A DNA stretch of 64,000 nucleotides from Kitasatospora purpeofusca. GTDB taxonomy: Bacteria; Actinomycetota; Actinomycetes; Streptomycetales; Streptomycetaceae. The stretch is taken from assembly GCF_000718025.1 (NCBI RefSeq), contig NZ_JODS01000029.1, positions 62,001-126,000 on the forward strand, given 5' to 3'. The notes beneath the pieces are model-generated. The model saw only the letters and a list, made by a program, of their open reading frames with translations. It did not search any database and was not told the origin of the DNA. Positions within the stretch are counted from its first letter, which is position 1. The number at the start of each line of letters is the position of its first letter. Of the stretch, positions 56,770 through 64,000 are shown piece by piece. A program made the translations under genes and the position numbers.

Positions 56770-59700
56770 GTGTTCGTTCGGCTGCTGGGCCCGGTGGAAC
56801 TGCGGACCGCCGACGGCCGGTCCGTCGAGCCCGCCGCCGCCAAGCGGCGCGCCACGCTGGCCCTGCTGGCGCTCGAACTCGGCCGCACCGTCCCGGTCGG
56901 ACGCTTCTTCGAACTGCTCTGGGGTGACGCGCCGCCGGCCCGGGCCCGGGCCACGCTGCAGGGCCACATCGCCGCGCTGCGCAAGCTGATCGCCGGTTCG
57001 GGCCTCGTCCTCTCCACCCGTCCGCCGGGCTACCGGCTGGACGGTCCGGCGGACGCGGTGGACTCGCTGCTGTTCGAACGGCTGGTCGCCGACGCCGCCG
57101 ACCGGAGCGCCCCGGACGGCGACGAGGCGGCGGCCGGGCTGCTGCGCCGGGCGCTCTCCCTGTGGCAGGGGCCCGCCGCGCTCGCCGACCTGCCCGAGAC
57201 CGACCTGCGGGACGCGCTCGCCGACCGGCTGCGGAAGGACCGCACTCTCGCGCTGGAGGCCTGGGCCGACCGGCTGCTCCGGCTCGGGCTGGGCGCGGAC
57301 GCCGTGCCCGAGCTGGACCGCGCCGCCGAGGCCGACCCGTGGAACGAGGCGCTGGCCGCGCGGCTGGTGCTCTGTCTGCAGCAGTCCGGTCGCTCGTGGG
57401 ACGCCCTGAACGCCTATCACCGCACCCGCCGCCGGCTCGCCGCGGACCTCGGCGTCGGGCCGGGCAGCGCGCTGCGGTCGGCGGTGTCGGGGGTGCTGTC
57501 CGAGGACCCGGCACGACGCCCGGCGACGACAACGACTCCCGGGCCGGTCCGCATCCTCGGCCGGCCCCGCCCCGGCACCGCACCGGCGACCACCCGCCCG
57601 GCCGCTGTCGCCCCGACAACCGCCGCCCGGCCCACCACCGCCCCGGCCGTCCGGCCGCCGACGGCGGTGCCGTTCGCGAGCTGCAAGTCGACCCCCCGCC
57701 CCTCCGGCGGCGGACGCCCGGCAGCCGCCCGGCCCGCACCCGCGTCCGCCGAGCCCGTCGCGCCCACCGCTCCCCCGGCCCCGGCCCCGACCCCCGCCCG
57801 GGCGACCGCCGCCCCCGACCAACTCCCCCGCCCGGCAGCCGGTTTCGTCGGCCGCGCCCCCGAACTCGCCTGGCTCTCGGACCGGTTGCGCGGCTCGGAC
57901 CGCATCGACCCGGACCGCGCCGCCCCGGACGCCGTCGGCACACCCGACACACCCGGCGCACCCGGCGCACCCGGCGCCGCCCCCCTCGCCGTCCTGGTCG
58001 GCCCGGCCGGCACCGGCAAGACCGCCACCGCCCTCCGCTGGGCGCACGACGCGGCCGCCGCCTACCCCGACGGACGGCTCCACGCCGACCTCAACGCCTT
58101 CGGCCCCGGACGCCCCGCCGACCCCGCCGCCGTCCTCGGCCGGTTCCTGCACGCCCTGGGCGTACCGGAGTCCGAACTGCCCGCGGACCGCCCGGCCCGC
58201 GCCGCGCTGTACCGCTCGCTCAGCCGCGACCGCCGCCTGCTGGTGGTCCTGGACGACGTCGCGGACGCCGGGGACCTCACCGACCTGCTGCCCGCCGGTC
58301 CCGGCTGCGCGACCGTGGTCACCAGCCGCAGCACCCTGGCGGACCTCGTGGTCACCGAGGGCGCCGCCCTGCTGCGCCTCGGCCCGCTGCCCGCCGAGGA
58401 GGCCGGGCACCTGCTGGAGCACCTGCTCGGCCGCCCCCGGGTGGCCGCCGAACCGGAGGCCGCCGCCCGGCTCGCCGAGCTCTGCGGACGGCTGCCGCTC
58501 GCCCTGCGGATCGTCGCCGCCCGGCTGGCCACCCACCCCGCCTGGGCGGTCGCCGACCTGCTGCCCGAACTCGACGACGAGCGGACCAGGCTGCACGCCC
58601 TGGACACCCGGGGCAGCAGCAGCCTGCGCGCCGCGCTGGACCGGACGCTGCGCCACCTGACCGGTACGGCGGCCCACCTGCTGGCCCTGCTCGCCGTCCA
58701 CCCCGGCCGGGAGACCGACGTGCCCGCCGCGGCCGCACTGCTCGGCGCCGGCCCGGACGAGGCCCGGGACGCGCTGGCCGCCCTGGCCGCGCACCACCTG
58801 CTCACCGAGATCGCGCCCGGCCGCTACCGCCGCTGCGACCTGGTCCGGCTCTACGGGGCCGAACTCCTCGACGAGCGGCACGCGTCCGAGCACGCCACCG
58901 CCACCGCCGCGCTGGCCGACCACTACCTGGCGACGGTGGCGCACGGCGCCGCCCTGCTCCAGCCCGCCCCGGGCGCCGCCGGTCCCACCGGCACCGGCCC
59001 CGGCGGCCCCGTCGGCCCCGGCGGCCCCGTCGGCCTCGGTGGCCCGCCGCCGAGGTCCGGCGGCCGCCGCGCCGCCCGGCCCCATCTGCCCACCGTCCGC
59101 TCGATCCTGGACTGGTTCCAGGCCGAGGAGCCCGCCGTCCGGGGCCTGGTCTCAGCCGCCGCCGAGAGCGGCGACCACGACCGCGCCTGGCGGCTCGCCT
59201 ACCGCGCCGACGGCCTCTACTACAGCGTCGGGCGCCGCCCGGACCGGCTGGCCTGCCTGCGGACCGGACTCGACGCGGCCGGCCGCACCGGCGATCCCGC
59301 GGCGGTGGCCGCGATGGAGGCCGTCACGGCCCGCGCCCTGAGCGGCCGGGGCCGGACGGTGGAGGCGCACCGGCTGGCCCTCCGGGCGGTCGACCGCAGT
59401 TCCGGCACCGACGACGCGGTCCGGGTGCAGGCGCTCACCGTGCTGGCCGTGACCACGGCGGCCGGCGGCCGACCCGACGAGGCGGTCCGGCTCGGCGAGC
59501 GGGCGATCGCCCTCGCCGAGACGCACGGCCACGCCGAGCACGCCCCCTACGCGCTCAGCAACACCGCCGGCCTGTACGGCCTGGCCGGCGATCCGGCCCA
59601 GGCGCTGCGCCGGGCCCGGGAGGCCAGGTCCCTGCTCGTCGAGCACCCGCTGGCCGTGTTCCACCTCTCCGCGATGATCAACGAGGCGCACGCCCTGCAA

Positions 59701-59943
59701 CTGCTCGGCCGCCACGGCGACGCGGAGGAGGCCTGGCGGCAGACGGTGGAGCGCTGCCGGTTCGCCGGCGCCGTCCATCTGCACGCGGTGGCCGAACGCC
59801 ACTTCGCCGACTTCCTGCTGGCGACCGGCCGCACCCCGGAGGCCGTCGGCACCCTGCGGGCGGCGCGCGGCCTGTACGGGCGGCTCGGCGACACCGCGAT
59901 CGTCAGCGAGCTGGACCGGCGGCTGGCGGTGTTAGCCGGCTGA
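56770..59943 (+). CDS. AfsR-like SARP regulator with NB-ARC and TPR domains
   Basis: 1057 aa from GTG at 56770 (GGGAGG four bases upstream); earlier in-frame starts lack ribosome sites. OmpR-type winged helix at ~1-95 (VRLLGPVELRTADGRSV, GHIAALRKLI, TRPPGYRL). BTAD helical domain at ~96-245 (LFERLVADA, AALADLPETDLR, AYHRTRRRLAADLGVGPG). Pro/Ala linker ~255-365. NB-ARC ATPase with Walker A VGPAGTGKTATA (K417), Walker B RLLVVLDDV, GxP-type LCGRLPLALRI. C-terminal TPR-like helices (~780-1050). Matches large SARPs such as AfsR, which switch on secondary metabolism or development and are often phosphorylated. No biosynthetic cluster is visible here; the target is unknown. Confidence 0.93.
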   Translation: MFVRLLGPVELRTADGRSVEPAAAKRRATLALLALELGRTVPVGRFFELLWGDAPPARARATLQGHIAALRKLIAGSGLVLSTRPPGYRLDGPADAVDSLLFERLVADAADRSAPDGDEAAAGLLRRALSLWQGPAALADLPETDLRDALADRLRKDRTLALEAWADRLLRLGLGADAVPELDRAAEADPWNEALAARLVLCLQQSGRSWDALNAYHRTRRRLAADLGVGPGSALRSAVSGVLSEDPARRPATTTTPGPVRILGRPRPGTAPATTRPAAVAPTTAARPTTAPAVRPPTAVPFASCKSTPRPSGGGRPAAARPAPASAEPVAPTAPPAPAPTPARATAAPDQLPRPAAGFVGRAPELAWLSDRLRGSDRIDPDRAAPDAVGTPDTPGAPGAPGAAPLAVLVGPAGTGKTATALRWAHDAAAAYPDGRLHADLNAFGPGRPADPAAVLGRFLHALGVPESELPADRPARAALYRSLSRDRRLLVVLDDVADAGDLTDLLPAGPGCATVVTSRSTLADLVVTEGAALLRLGPLPAEEAGHLLEHLLGRPRVAAEPEAAARLAELCGRLPLALRIVAARLATHPAWAVADLLPELDDERTRLHALDTRGSSSLRAALDRTLRHLTGTAAHLLALLAVHPGRETDVPAAAALLGAGPDEARDALAALAAHHLLTEIAPGRYRRCDLVRLYGAELLDERHASEHATATAALADHYLATVAHGAALLQPAPGAAGPTGTGPGGPVGPGGPVGLGGPPPRSGGRRAARPHLPTVRSILDWFQAEEPAVRGLVSAAAESGDHDRAWRLAYRADGLYYSVGRRPDRLACLRTGLDAAGRTGDPAAVAAMEAVTARALSGRGRTVEAHRLALRAVDRSSGTDDAVRVQALTVLAVTTAAGGRPDEAVRLGERAIALAETHGHAEHAPYALSNTAGLYGLAGDPAQALRRAREARSLLVEHPLAVFHLSAMINEAHALQLLGRHGDAEEAWRQTVERCRFAGAVHLHAVAERHFADFLLATGRTPEAVGTLRAARGLYGRLGDTAIVSELDRRLAVLAG

Positions 59944-60381
59944 GGCGCGTCCGGACTCCGGGTCCCCCACCCCGGACTCCCCCGTCGACTCCGCCTCCCC
60001 CCTCGGCCCGGCGGTCAGCTCGGCCGTCAGCATCGTGACGCCGTCCTCACCGAAGCGGTGCAGCAGCAGCGCCACCCACTCCACGGCCTCGGCCCGTTCC
60101 CGCGCCGTCCACGCTCCCGCCGACGGGTGCTCGTCCACCACCAGGGCCTCGGCGATCAGCCGCAGCCCCTCCGGCGCCGCCGGCGGCGGACCGTCCGGCT
60201 CCGGACCGGCCCCGGCCAACCGCCGGGCGGCCGCGACCACCACCGCCCCGGCGGCCGGGGGCACCGCCCATCCGCCGTCGGCAGGTTCCCCGCCGCCGGA
60301 CCCGTCCTCGCCGGGCCGCTCCGCCGCGAGCCACCCCGCGACCAGCTCCCGGACTCCCGCCCCACCCACCGCTTCCGCCAT
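59932..60381 (-). CDS. Unknown small Ala/Gly/Glu-rich protein
   Basis: 149 aa from the ATG at 60381 (MAEAVGGAGVRELV). In-frame alternatives exist at 60417 (ATG) and 60447 (GTG), and none has a clear ribosome site, so the start is uncertain. Helical segments VRELVAGWLAAE, AAGAVVVAAARRLA and WTARERAEAVEWVALLLHRFGEDGVTML. The 3' end overlaps the SARP gene end by 12 bp, convergent. Family not recognised; no signal peptide. A single GTTCACC (60458-60464) lies upstream. Confidence 0.6.
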   Translation of the reverse strand: MAEAVGGAGVRELVAGWLAAERPGEDGSGGGEPADGGWAVPPAAGAVVVAAARRLAGAGPEPDGPPPAAPEGLRLIAEALVVDEHPSAGAWTARERAEAVEWVALLLHRFGEDGVTMLTAELTAGPRGEAESTGESGVGDPESGRASAG

Positions 60382-60509
60382 GGCGGCCAGCTTGCCAGGA
60401 CCGCGTCCCGAGGTCATCACTGTCACGGTGACGGATACGGCCCGCACCCCGCCGCGCGTTCACCGGGCTCCCCGACCGGCCCGGCGGGGCCACCCCGCTA
60501 CGCCCCGAC

Positions 60510-61046
60510 CTACGCCCCGACCTCCCCGTCGATCGCCTCCCGCAGGAAGTCCGCGTGCCCGTTGTGCCGCGCGTACTCGTGGATCAGGTGGAGCATCACC
60601 AGCCGCAGCGAGACCTCCGCCTGCCAGCGCGCCTGGTACCCGGTGACGTCCAGCGACTCCGCCTCGCGCTCGATCCGCCGGGCGTGCTCCACCTCCGCCT
60701 CCCAGGCCGCGAAGGCCTCGGCCCGGTCCGCGCCGTCCGCGTCGTAGGCGGCCTGGAAGTCGCCCTCGGCTGACCACACCAGCGGGATGTCCTGCGCGTC
60801 GATGACCCGCCGGAACCAGGTCCGCTCGACCTCCGCCATGTGGCGCACCAGCCCGAGCAGGGTCAGCGTGGACGGCGGGCTCGACCTCAGCCGCAGCTGC
60901 TCGTCCGTCAACCCGGCGCACTTCATCGCCAGGGTGGCCCGGTGGAAGTCCAGGAACGCCCGCAGCGTCTCGCGCTCGCCCCCGGTCAGCGGCGGGGCGG
61001 TCCGCCCGTCCCCCGCGCCGCTCCCCGCGCCCGTCCCCATCCCCAT
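60510..61046 (-). CDS. DinB/DUF664-family protein
   Basis: 178 aa from the ATG at 61046 (GGGGAG five bases upstream). Four-helix bundle typical of DinB-like metalloproteins: helix 1 LRAFLDFHRATLAMKCAGL, metal His in LVRHMAEVERTWF, and the C-terminal HEYARHNGHADFLREAI with paired His. TLTLLGLVRHM is the usual family core. Such proteins are metal-dependent, mostly thiol (mycothiol)-linked transferases or stress proteins; the substrate is unknown. Divergent from the methyltransferase gene; the 276-bp gap between them shows no gene. Confidence 0.88.
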   Translation of the reverse strand: MGMGTGAGSGAGDGRTAPPLTGGERETLRAFLDFHRATLAMKCAGLTDEQLRLRSSPPSTLTLLGLVRHMAEVERTWFRRVIDAQDIPLVWSAEGDFQAAYDADGADRAEAFAAWEAEVEHARRIEREAESLDVTGYQARWQAEVSLRLVMLHLIHEYARHNGHADFLREAIDGEVGA

Positions 61047-61322
61047 GGCACTCCCCGTTTCCGTCGGACCCGAACGATCGGCGCCCAGTCTCCCAGCCCG
61101 CTCCTCTTCCGCCCACCCATTTCCCACCCGTCCCTCCTGACCTGCTCCTCCCCTCCCGAAACCACTTCCTTCGGGTAGTTCCACCACCGGCCGGTTTGGG
61201 TACGTACTGCGGCGCGCGCCCGCGGGAGGCCCGGTCCACCGGCCCTTCCCCGCCCGCGCCGTCACCCCGGCCACCGCCTTCACCCGGCCGTCGCCACGAC
61301 ACACGAGGAGCTCGAGCGAGCC

Positions 61323-62132
61323 ATGAACCAGGACCGCATCCCAGGACCGGTACGCCGGACCTACGGCGCCGACGACCTCTCACAGGCCGCCTCCTTCGCG
61401 GGCGGATTCATCAACTTCGGCGACTGGAGCGGCATTCGCACCACCGACCCGACGACCGAGGACCGCGTCCGCAGCCAGGAGAACCTCTACCGCCGGGTGC
61501 TGCGCGCCTTCCCCGGGCCCGCCGAGTCGCTGCGGCTCGGCGAGGTGGGCTGCGGACGCGGACTGGGCGCGGCGCTCGCGCTCTGCGAGTTCCGGTTCGC
61601 CGCCGTCACCGGGGTCGACATCCACCCCGACCAGATCGAGCGCGCCCGCGCCGTCAACGCCAAGGCGCTGGCGACCTTCCCGGACCGGCTCGGCTACACC
61701 CTGGGCTCCGCCGACGACCTGCCCTTCGCGGACGCCTCACTGGACGGCCTGTACTCGGTCGAGGCGGCCCAGCACTTCCGCGAGCTGACCGGTTTCGCCC
61801 ACGAGGCGGCCCGGGTGCTGCGCCCAGGCGGGCGCCTGGTGGTGACCACCTTCTTCTCCGCCGAGGGGGCCGATGTGGTCGAGCGGCTGAGCATCCTGCT
61901 CGGCAGCTTCGCCAACGGGCTGGACGTCGCCCACCCGCTGGCCGGCTTCACGTCCGACCTCGGGGCGGCCGGCTTCGCCGAGGTCACCGCGGAGTCCATC
62001 GGCCCGGACGTCTGGCCCGGCCTCGACCGCTATCTCGAGGGCACCGTCCCGCCCGGCCACTGGACCCGCAACTTCCTCCCCGCCTGGCGGGACGGCCTGC
62101 TCGACTACTACCTGCTCACCGCGACCCGCTGA
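61323..62132 (+). CDS. SAM-dependent methyltransferase (class I)
   Basis: 269 aa. Rossmann-like fold: motif I LRLGEVGCGRGLGAALAL (~residue 75), VTGVDIHPDQIERAR binding the SAM ribose, LGSADDLPFADASLDGLYSVEAAQHF (acidic and motif IV region), and ARVLRPGGRLVVTTFF. The N-terminus (RTYGADDLSQAASFAGGFINFGDW) resembles small-molecule O-/C-methyltransferases with a lid over the substrate pocket. AGGAG lies ~18 bases upstream, and GAGCGAG nearer. Substrate not predictable; convergent with the amine oxidase. Confidence 0.9.
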   Translation: MNQDRIPGPVRRTYGADDLSQAASFAGGFINFGDWSGIRTTDPTTEDRVRSQENLYRRVLRAFPGPAESLRLGEVGCGRGLGAALALCEFRFAAVTGVDIHPDQIERARAVNAKALATFPDRLGYTLGSADDLPFADASLDGLYSVEAAQHFRELTGFAHEAARVLRPGGRLVVTTFFSAEGADVVERLSILLGSFANGLDVAHPLAGFTSDLGAAGFAEVTAESIGPDVWPGLDRYLEGTVPPGHWTRNFLPAWRDGLLDYYLLTATR

Positions 62133-62170
62133 CCCCGGCCCTCGCCGACCCCCCGCCGTCCAGCACCCGA

Positions 62171-62197
62171 GCGATCCCCGCACGCCGCGGGGATCGC
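62171..62197. terminator. Bidirectional terminator between convergent genes
   Basis: Perfect 11-bp stem GCGATCCCCGC/GCGGGGATCGC with a 5-nt loop. A second, bulged hairpin (CCGGTCAG/CTGACCCGG, ~62220-62239) follows toward the amine oxidase stop. Confidence 0.75.
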
Positions 62198-62255
62198 CTG
62201 ACCCGGCCGGGCCCGTGGGCCGGTCAGTCCCTGACCCGGTCGGCCAGTGGACCGG

Positions 62256-64000
62256 TCAGCCCGTGTGCACCAGCAGCGCGCTCCGGACGGCCGACTCCAG
62301 CGCGCCCTCGATCCAGGCCGGCTTCGTCGAGGTGTGGTCCCCCGCGAAGTGCAGCGGCCCCTCGGAGCCGGGGATGTCGGGGAACAGCTCGGTGTGCTGA
62401 CCCGGCAGCAGCACCGAGGCCTCCCCGTAGGCGTAGTGGTCACGCATCCACGACTGCGTCCTGCCCTTCGTGGTGAAGAAGACCTCGCAGCGGCGGCCGA
62501 AGACGGCCTGCACCCCGGCCAGCGCCCGCAGGTAGCGCTCCTCGTCGGCGTAGGCGTCCCACTTCAGCGCGTCGTCCGCCCAGCTGTAGGAGGCCAGCAC
62601 CACGCCGCCCTCGCTGCCCTTCACCGGGTGGTCGGGCTGGAAGTAGACGAACCGGTTGGCGTGGTCGGTCACCGCGCCGCCGCCGCGCACACGGGCGGCC
62701 TCCGGGTCGCCGCCGACCGGGCGGAAGGCCGCGAAGCACTCCCGCAGCTCGCCGGGCACGCTCACCCCGAGCGCCTTCACCGAACCGTGCGCCCCGAGGT
62801 ACCGCCCGTCGGTGACCTTGCCCTGCTGGTACTTCCGGTAGAGGCCGGGCTCCACCGAGTCCAGCGCGGCCCGCCAGTCCTCCTCGGTGAACTCCCACCA
62901 GCGGCGGGAGAACTCCAGCAGCACCTTGGTCGCGGCGTCGTAGTGGAGTTCGGTGACCGCCCGCCGCTTGCCGTAGCCGAGCGGCGGGTCGAAGGTGACG
63001 TGCCGCAGCCCGGCGAAGGGCACGGTCACGATCGCCTCGTCCCCCTCGAAGACCTCGGCGACCCCTCCGCGGCCGGTCCCGCCGTCCTCGGAGACGGTGT
63101 GCACCCGGACCTTGCCGCCCTGCCGGTCGATCCGCACCGCGCGCCGGTCGAAGCGCACCTTCCCCTTCACCGCCGCGTACAGGGCGTCGACGAGCTTCGC
63201 CGTGCCGCCCTCGATCTCCCAGAACCTCGTCCTCGGGTCGATCAGAGCGGCGGACAGGAAGCTGTGCACGAAGGAGAGGTGCAGCCGCGAGGTCACGTTC
63301 TGGACGGTGCCGATCAGGTCGATCGTCCTGGTGTCGAGCCCGCCCTGCTCGGTGAGGTACCGGTACATCGACCAGTGCCCGTACCGCCGCAGCACGGTGG
63401 CCCAGCCCTCCACCAGGGCCGTTCCCTCCTTGCCCCGGACCAGTGCCAGCGCGCTCTCCAGCGCCTCGGCGTAGATCACGGCGGCGGTCCGGCCGCGGTT
63501 GGGCCCGGTGACGCCGAAGGACCCGTTGACCGCCGAGGGGTCCCGCTCGTAGTCGGCCCGCCGGACGTGCAGCCCGTTGACATGGATCCAGGTGCGGTTG
63601 GTCCGCTGCGAGGGGTTCTGCGGGTCGACGTCCACCAGCAGGAACTCCTGCCGCGGCAGCCGGTACTTGTCGAGCAGCGCCATCACCAGCGGGTGGCTCT
63701 CGGGCAGCCGCATCGCCCCCGCCTCGGCGTAGAGCAGGGGGTCGGCGAAGGGCTGGGCGGCGTTCTCGTGGCCGCCCTTGCGGAAGGTCTTGATCCGGCC
63801 GCCGACGCGGTTGCCGTTGGCCTCGATCACGACGACGTCGTGCCCCGCCCGGTTGAGCAGGTCGGCGGCGAGCAGTCCGGCCGGTCCGGCCCCGACGACC
63901 AGCACCCGCTTGGTCCCCCGGGCGCGGCCCGGCGGCAGGCCGTTCCGGACGATCTCCAGATAGCCCGGGGCGAGCGGCCGGTCGAGCTCGTCGTGGACGG
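62256..64000 (-). CDS. Flavin amine oxidase / L-amino-acid oxidase (5' end missing)
   Basis: The open frame runs off the right edge, so the true start is outside. The 581 residues in view begin in a region reading YLEIVRNGLPPG, then the FAD-binding VLVVGAGPAGLLAADLL and VVVIEANGNRVGGRI. They end with LHFAGDHTSTKPAWIEGALESAVRSALL, the C-terminal FAD motif of the monoamine-oxidase superfamily. Intermediate motifs include AGAMRLPESHPLV and EGGTAKLVDALYAAV. These enzymes oxidise amines or L-amino acids to imines, releasing H2O2. The GTG at 63903-63905 is internal, since coding continues upstream. Substrate unknown. Confidence 0.9.
   Translation of the reverse strand, partial: VHDELDRPLAPGYLEIVRNGLPPGRARGTKRVLVVGAGPAGLLAADLLNRAGHDVVVIEANGNRVGGRIKTFRKGGHENAAQPFADPLLYAEAGAMRLPESHPLVMALLDKYRLPRQEFLLVDVDPQNPSQRTNRTWIHVNGLHVRRADYERDPSAVNGSFGVTGPNRGRTAAVIYAEALESALALVRGKEGTALVEGWATVLRRYGHWSMYRYLTEQGGLDTRTIDLIGTVQNVTSRLHLSFVHSFLSAALIDPRTRFWEIEGGTAKLVDALYAAVKGKVRFDRRAVRIDRQGGKVRVHTVSEDGGTGRGGVAEVFEGDEAIVTVPFAGLRHVTFDPPLGYGKRRAVTELHYDAATKVLLEFSRRWWEFTEEDWRAALDSVEPGLYRKYQQGKVTDGRYLGAHGSVKALGVSVPGELRECFAAFRPVGGDPEAARVRGGGAVTDHANRFVYFQPDHPVKGSEGGVVLASYSWADDALKWDAYADEERYLRALAGVQAVFGRRCEVFFTTKGRTQSWMRDHYAYGEASVLLPGQHTELFPDIPGSEGPLHFAGDHTSTKPAWIEGALESAVRSALLVHTG

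Noticed and set aside
56191..59085. Minus-strand open frame opposite the SARP gene
   Set aside because: The SARP frame has winged-helix, BTAD, NB-ARC and TPR motifs; the antisense translation shows only low-complexity Gly/Arg/Gln.

Overview
The window is about 73% GC (estimated by eye). It has dense, mostly GC-ending codons, GTG/TTG starts, AGGAGG-type ribosome sites, long alanine/proline linkers and Streptomyces-type families (SARP/AfsR regulator, PHO-box-like repeats, CmlR-type efflux, YbaB/Esx secretion genes). It is almost certainly chromosomal DNA of a streptomycete (Streptomyces/Kitasatospora group). No rRNA, tRNA, CRISPR array or insertion sequence was seen.

Left flank (1-4.7 kb): a Tat/lipoprotein polysaccharide deacetylase (-) is divergent from a Tat-exported PHP phosphoesterase (+). 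A well-formed PHO box overlaps the -35 region of the latter. Then come a P-loop-like protein that has lost its P-loop lysine, a run of strong hairpins, and an ECF-like sigma factor (-).

Core (4.8-53.7 kb): a complete-looking type VII (ESX) secretion cluster organised around one divergent promoter at 45.9-46.2 kb. To the right run eccC (three ATPase domains) and a 1115-aa protein ending in a degenerate ADP-ribosyltransferase-like domain. To the left run eccD, eccB, four small Esx-like helical proteins, an AAWKG-like 725-aa protein, a YbaB/EbfC protein, a giant 8881-aa protein (26.6 kb), a membrane-anchored protein with a golvesin-like domain, a beta-helix protein fused to two EccA/CbxX-type AAA+ domains, and a mycosin-like subtilase that lacks the catalytic Asp. 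No eccE was seen.

The giant protein is the standout. It has a helical, partly hydrophobic N-terminus like type VII-exported polymorphic toxins. Six tandem modules follow, each pairing a metzincin-like zinc site (HExxHxxGxxDEY plus a downstream Gly-Leu-Met) with EndoU-nuclease-like units; about 20 such units are present. After these come six beta-rich repeats and acidic or Gln/Val low-complexity tails. A +1 frame change in a CCCC run near the 3' end separates it from a 173-aa continuation. The likely reading is a very large T7SS substrate or surface protein, with the esx genes, the AAA+ protein, the mycosin and the ATPase EccC serving its export.

Right flank (53.8-64 kb): a probable leader peptide and attenuator before a chloramphenicol-type MFS exporter, an unknown 260-aa protein behind a second PHO-box-like repeat, an AfsR-like SARP/NB-ARC/TPR regulator, an unknown small protein, a DinB/DUF664 protein, a SAM methyltransferase, and a flavin amine oxidase cut by the window end. 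GTTCACC heptamers recur in several intergenic regions, including the secretion-cluster promoters, which suggests but does not prove phosphate (PhoP) control.
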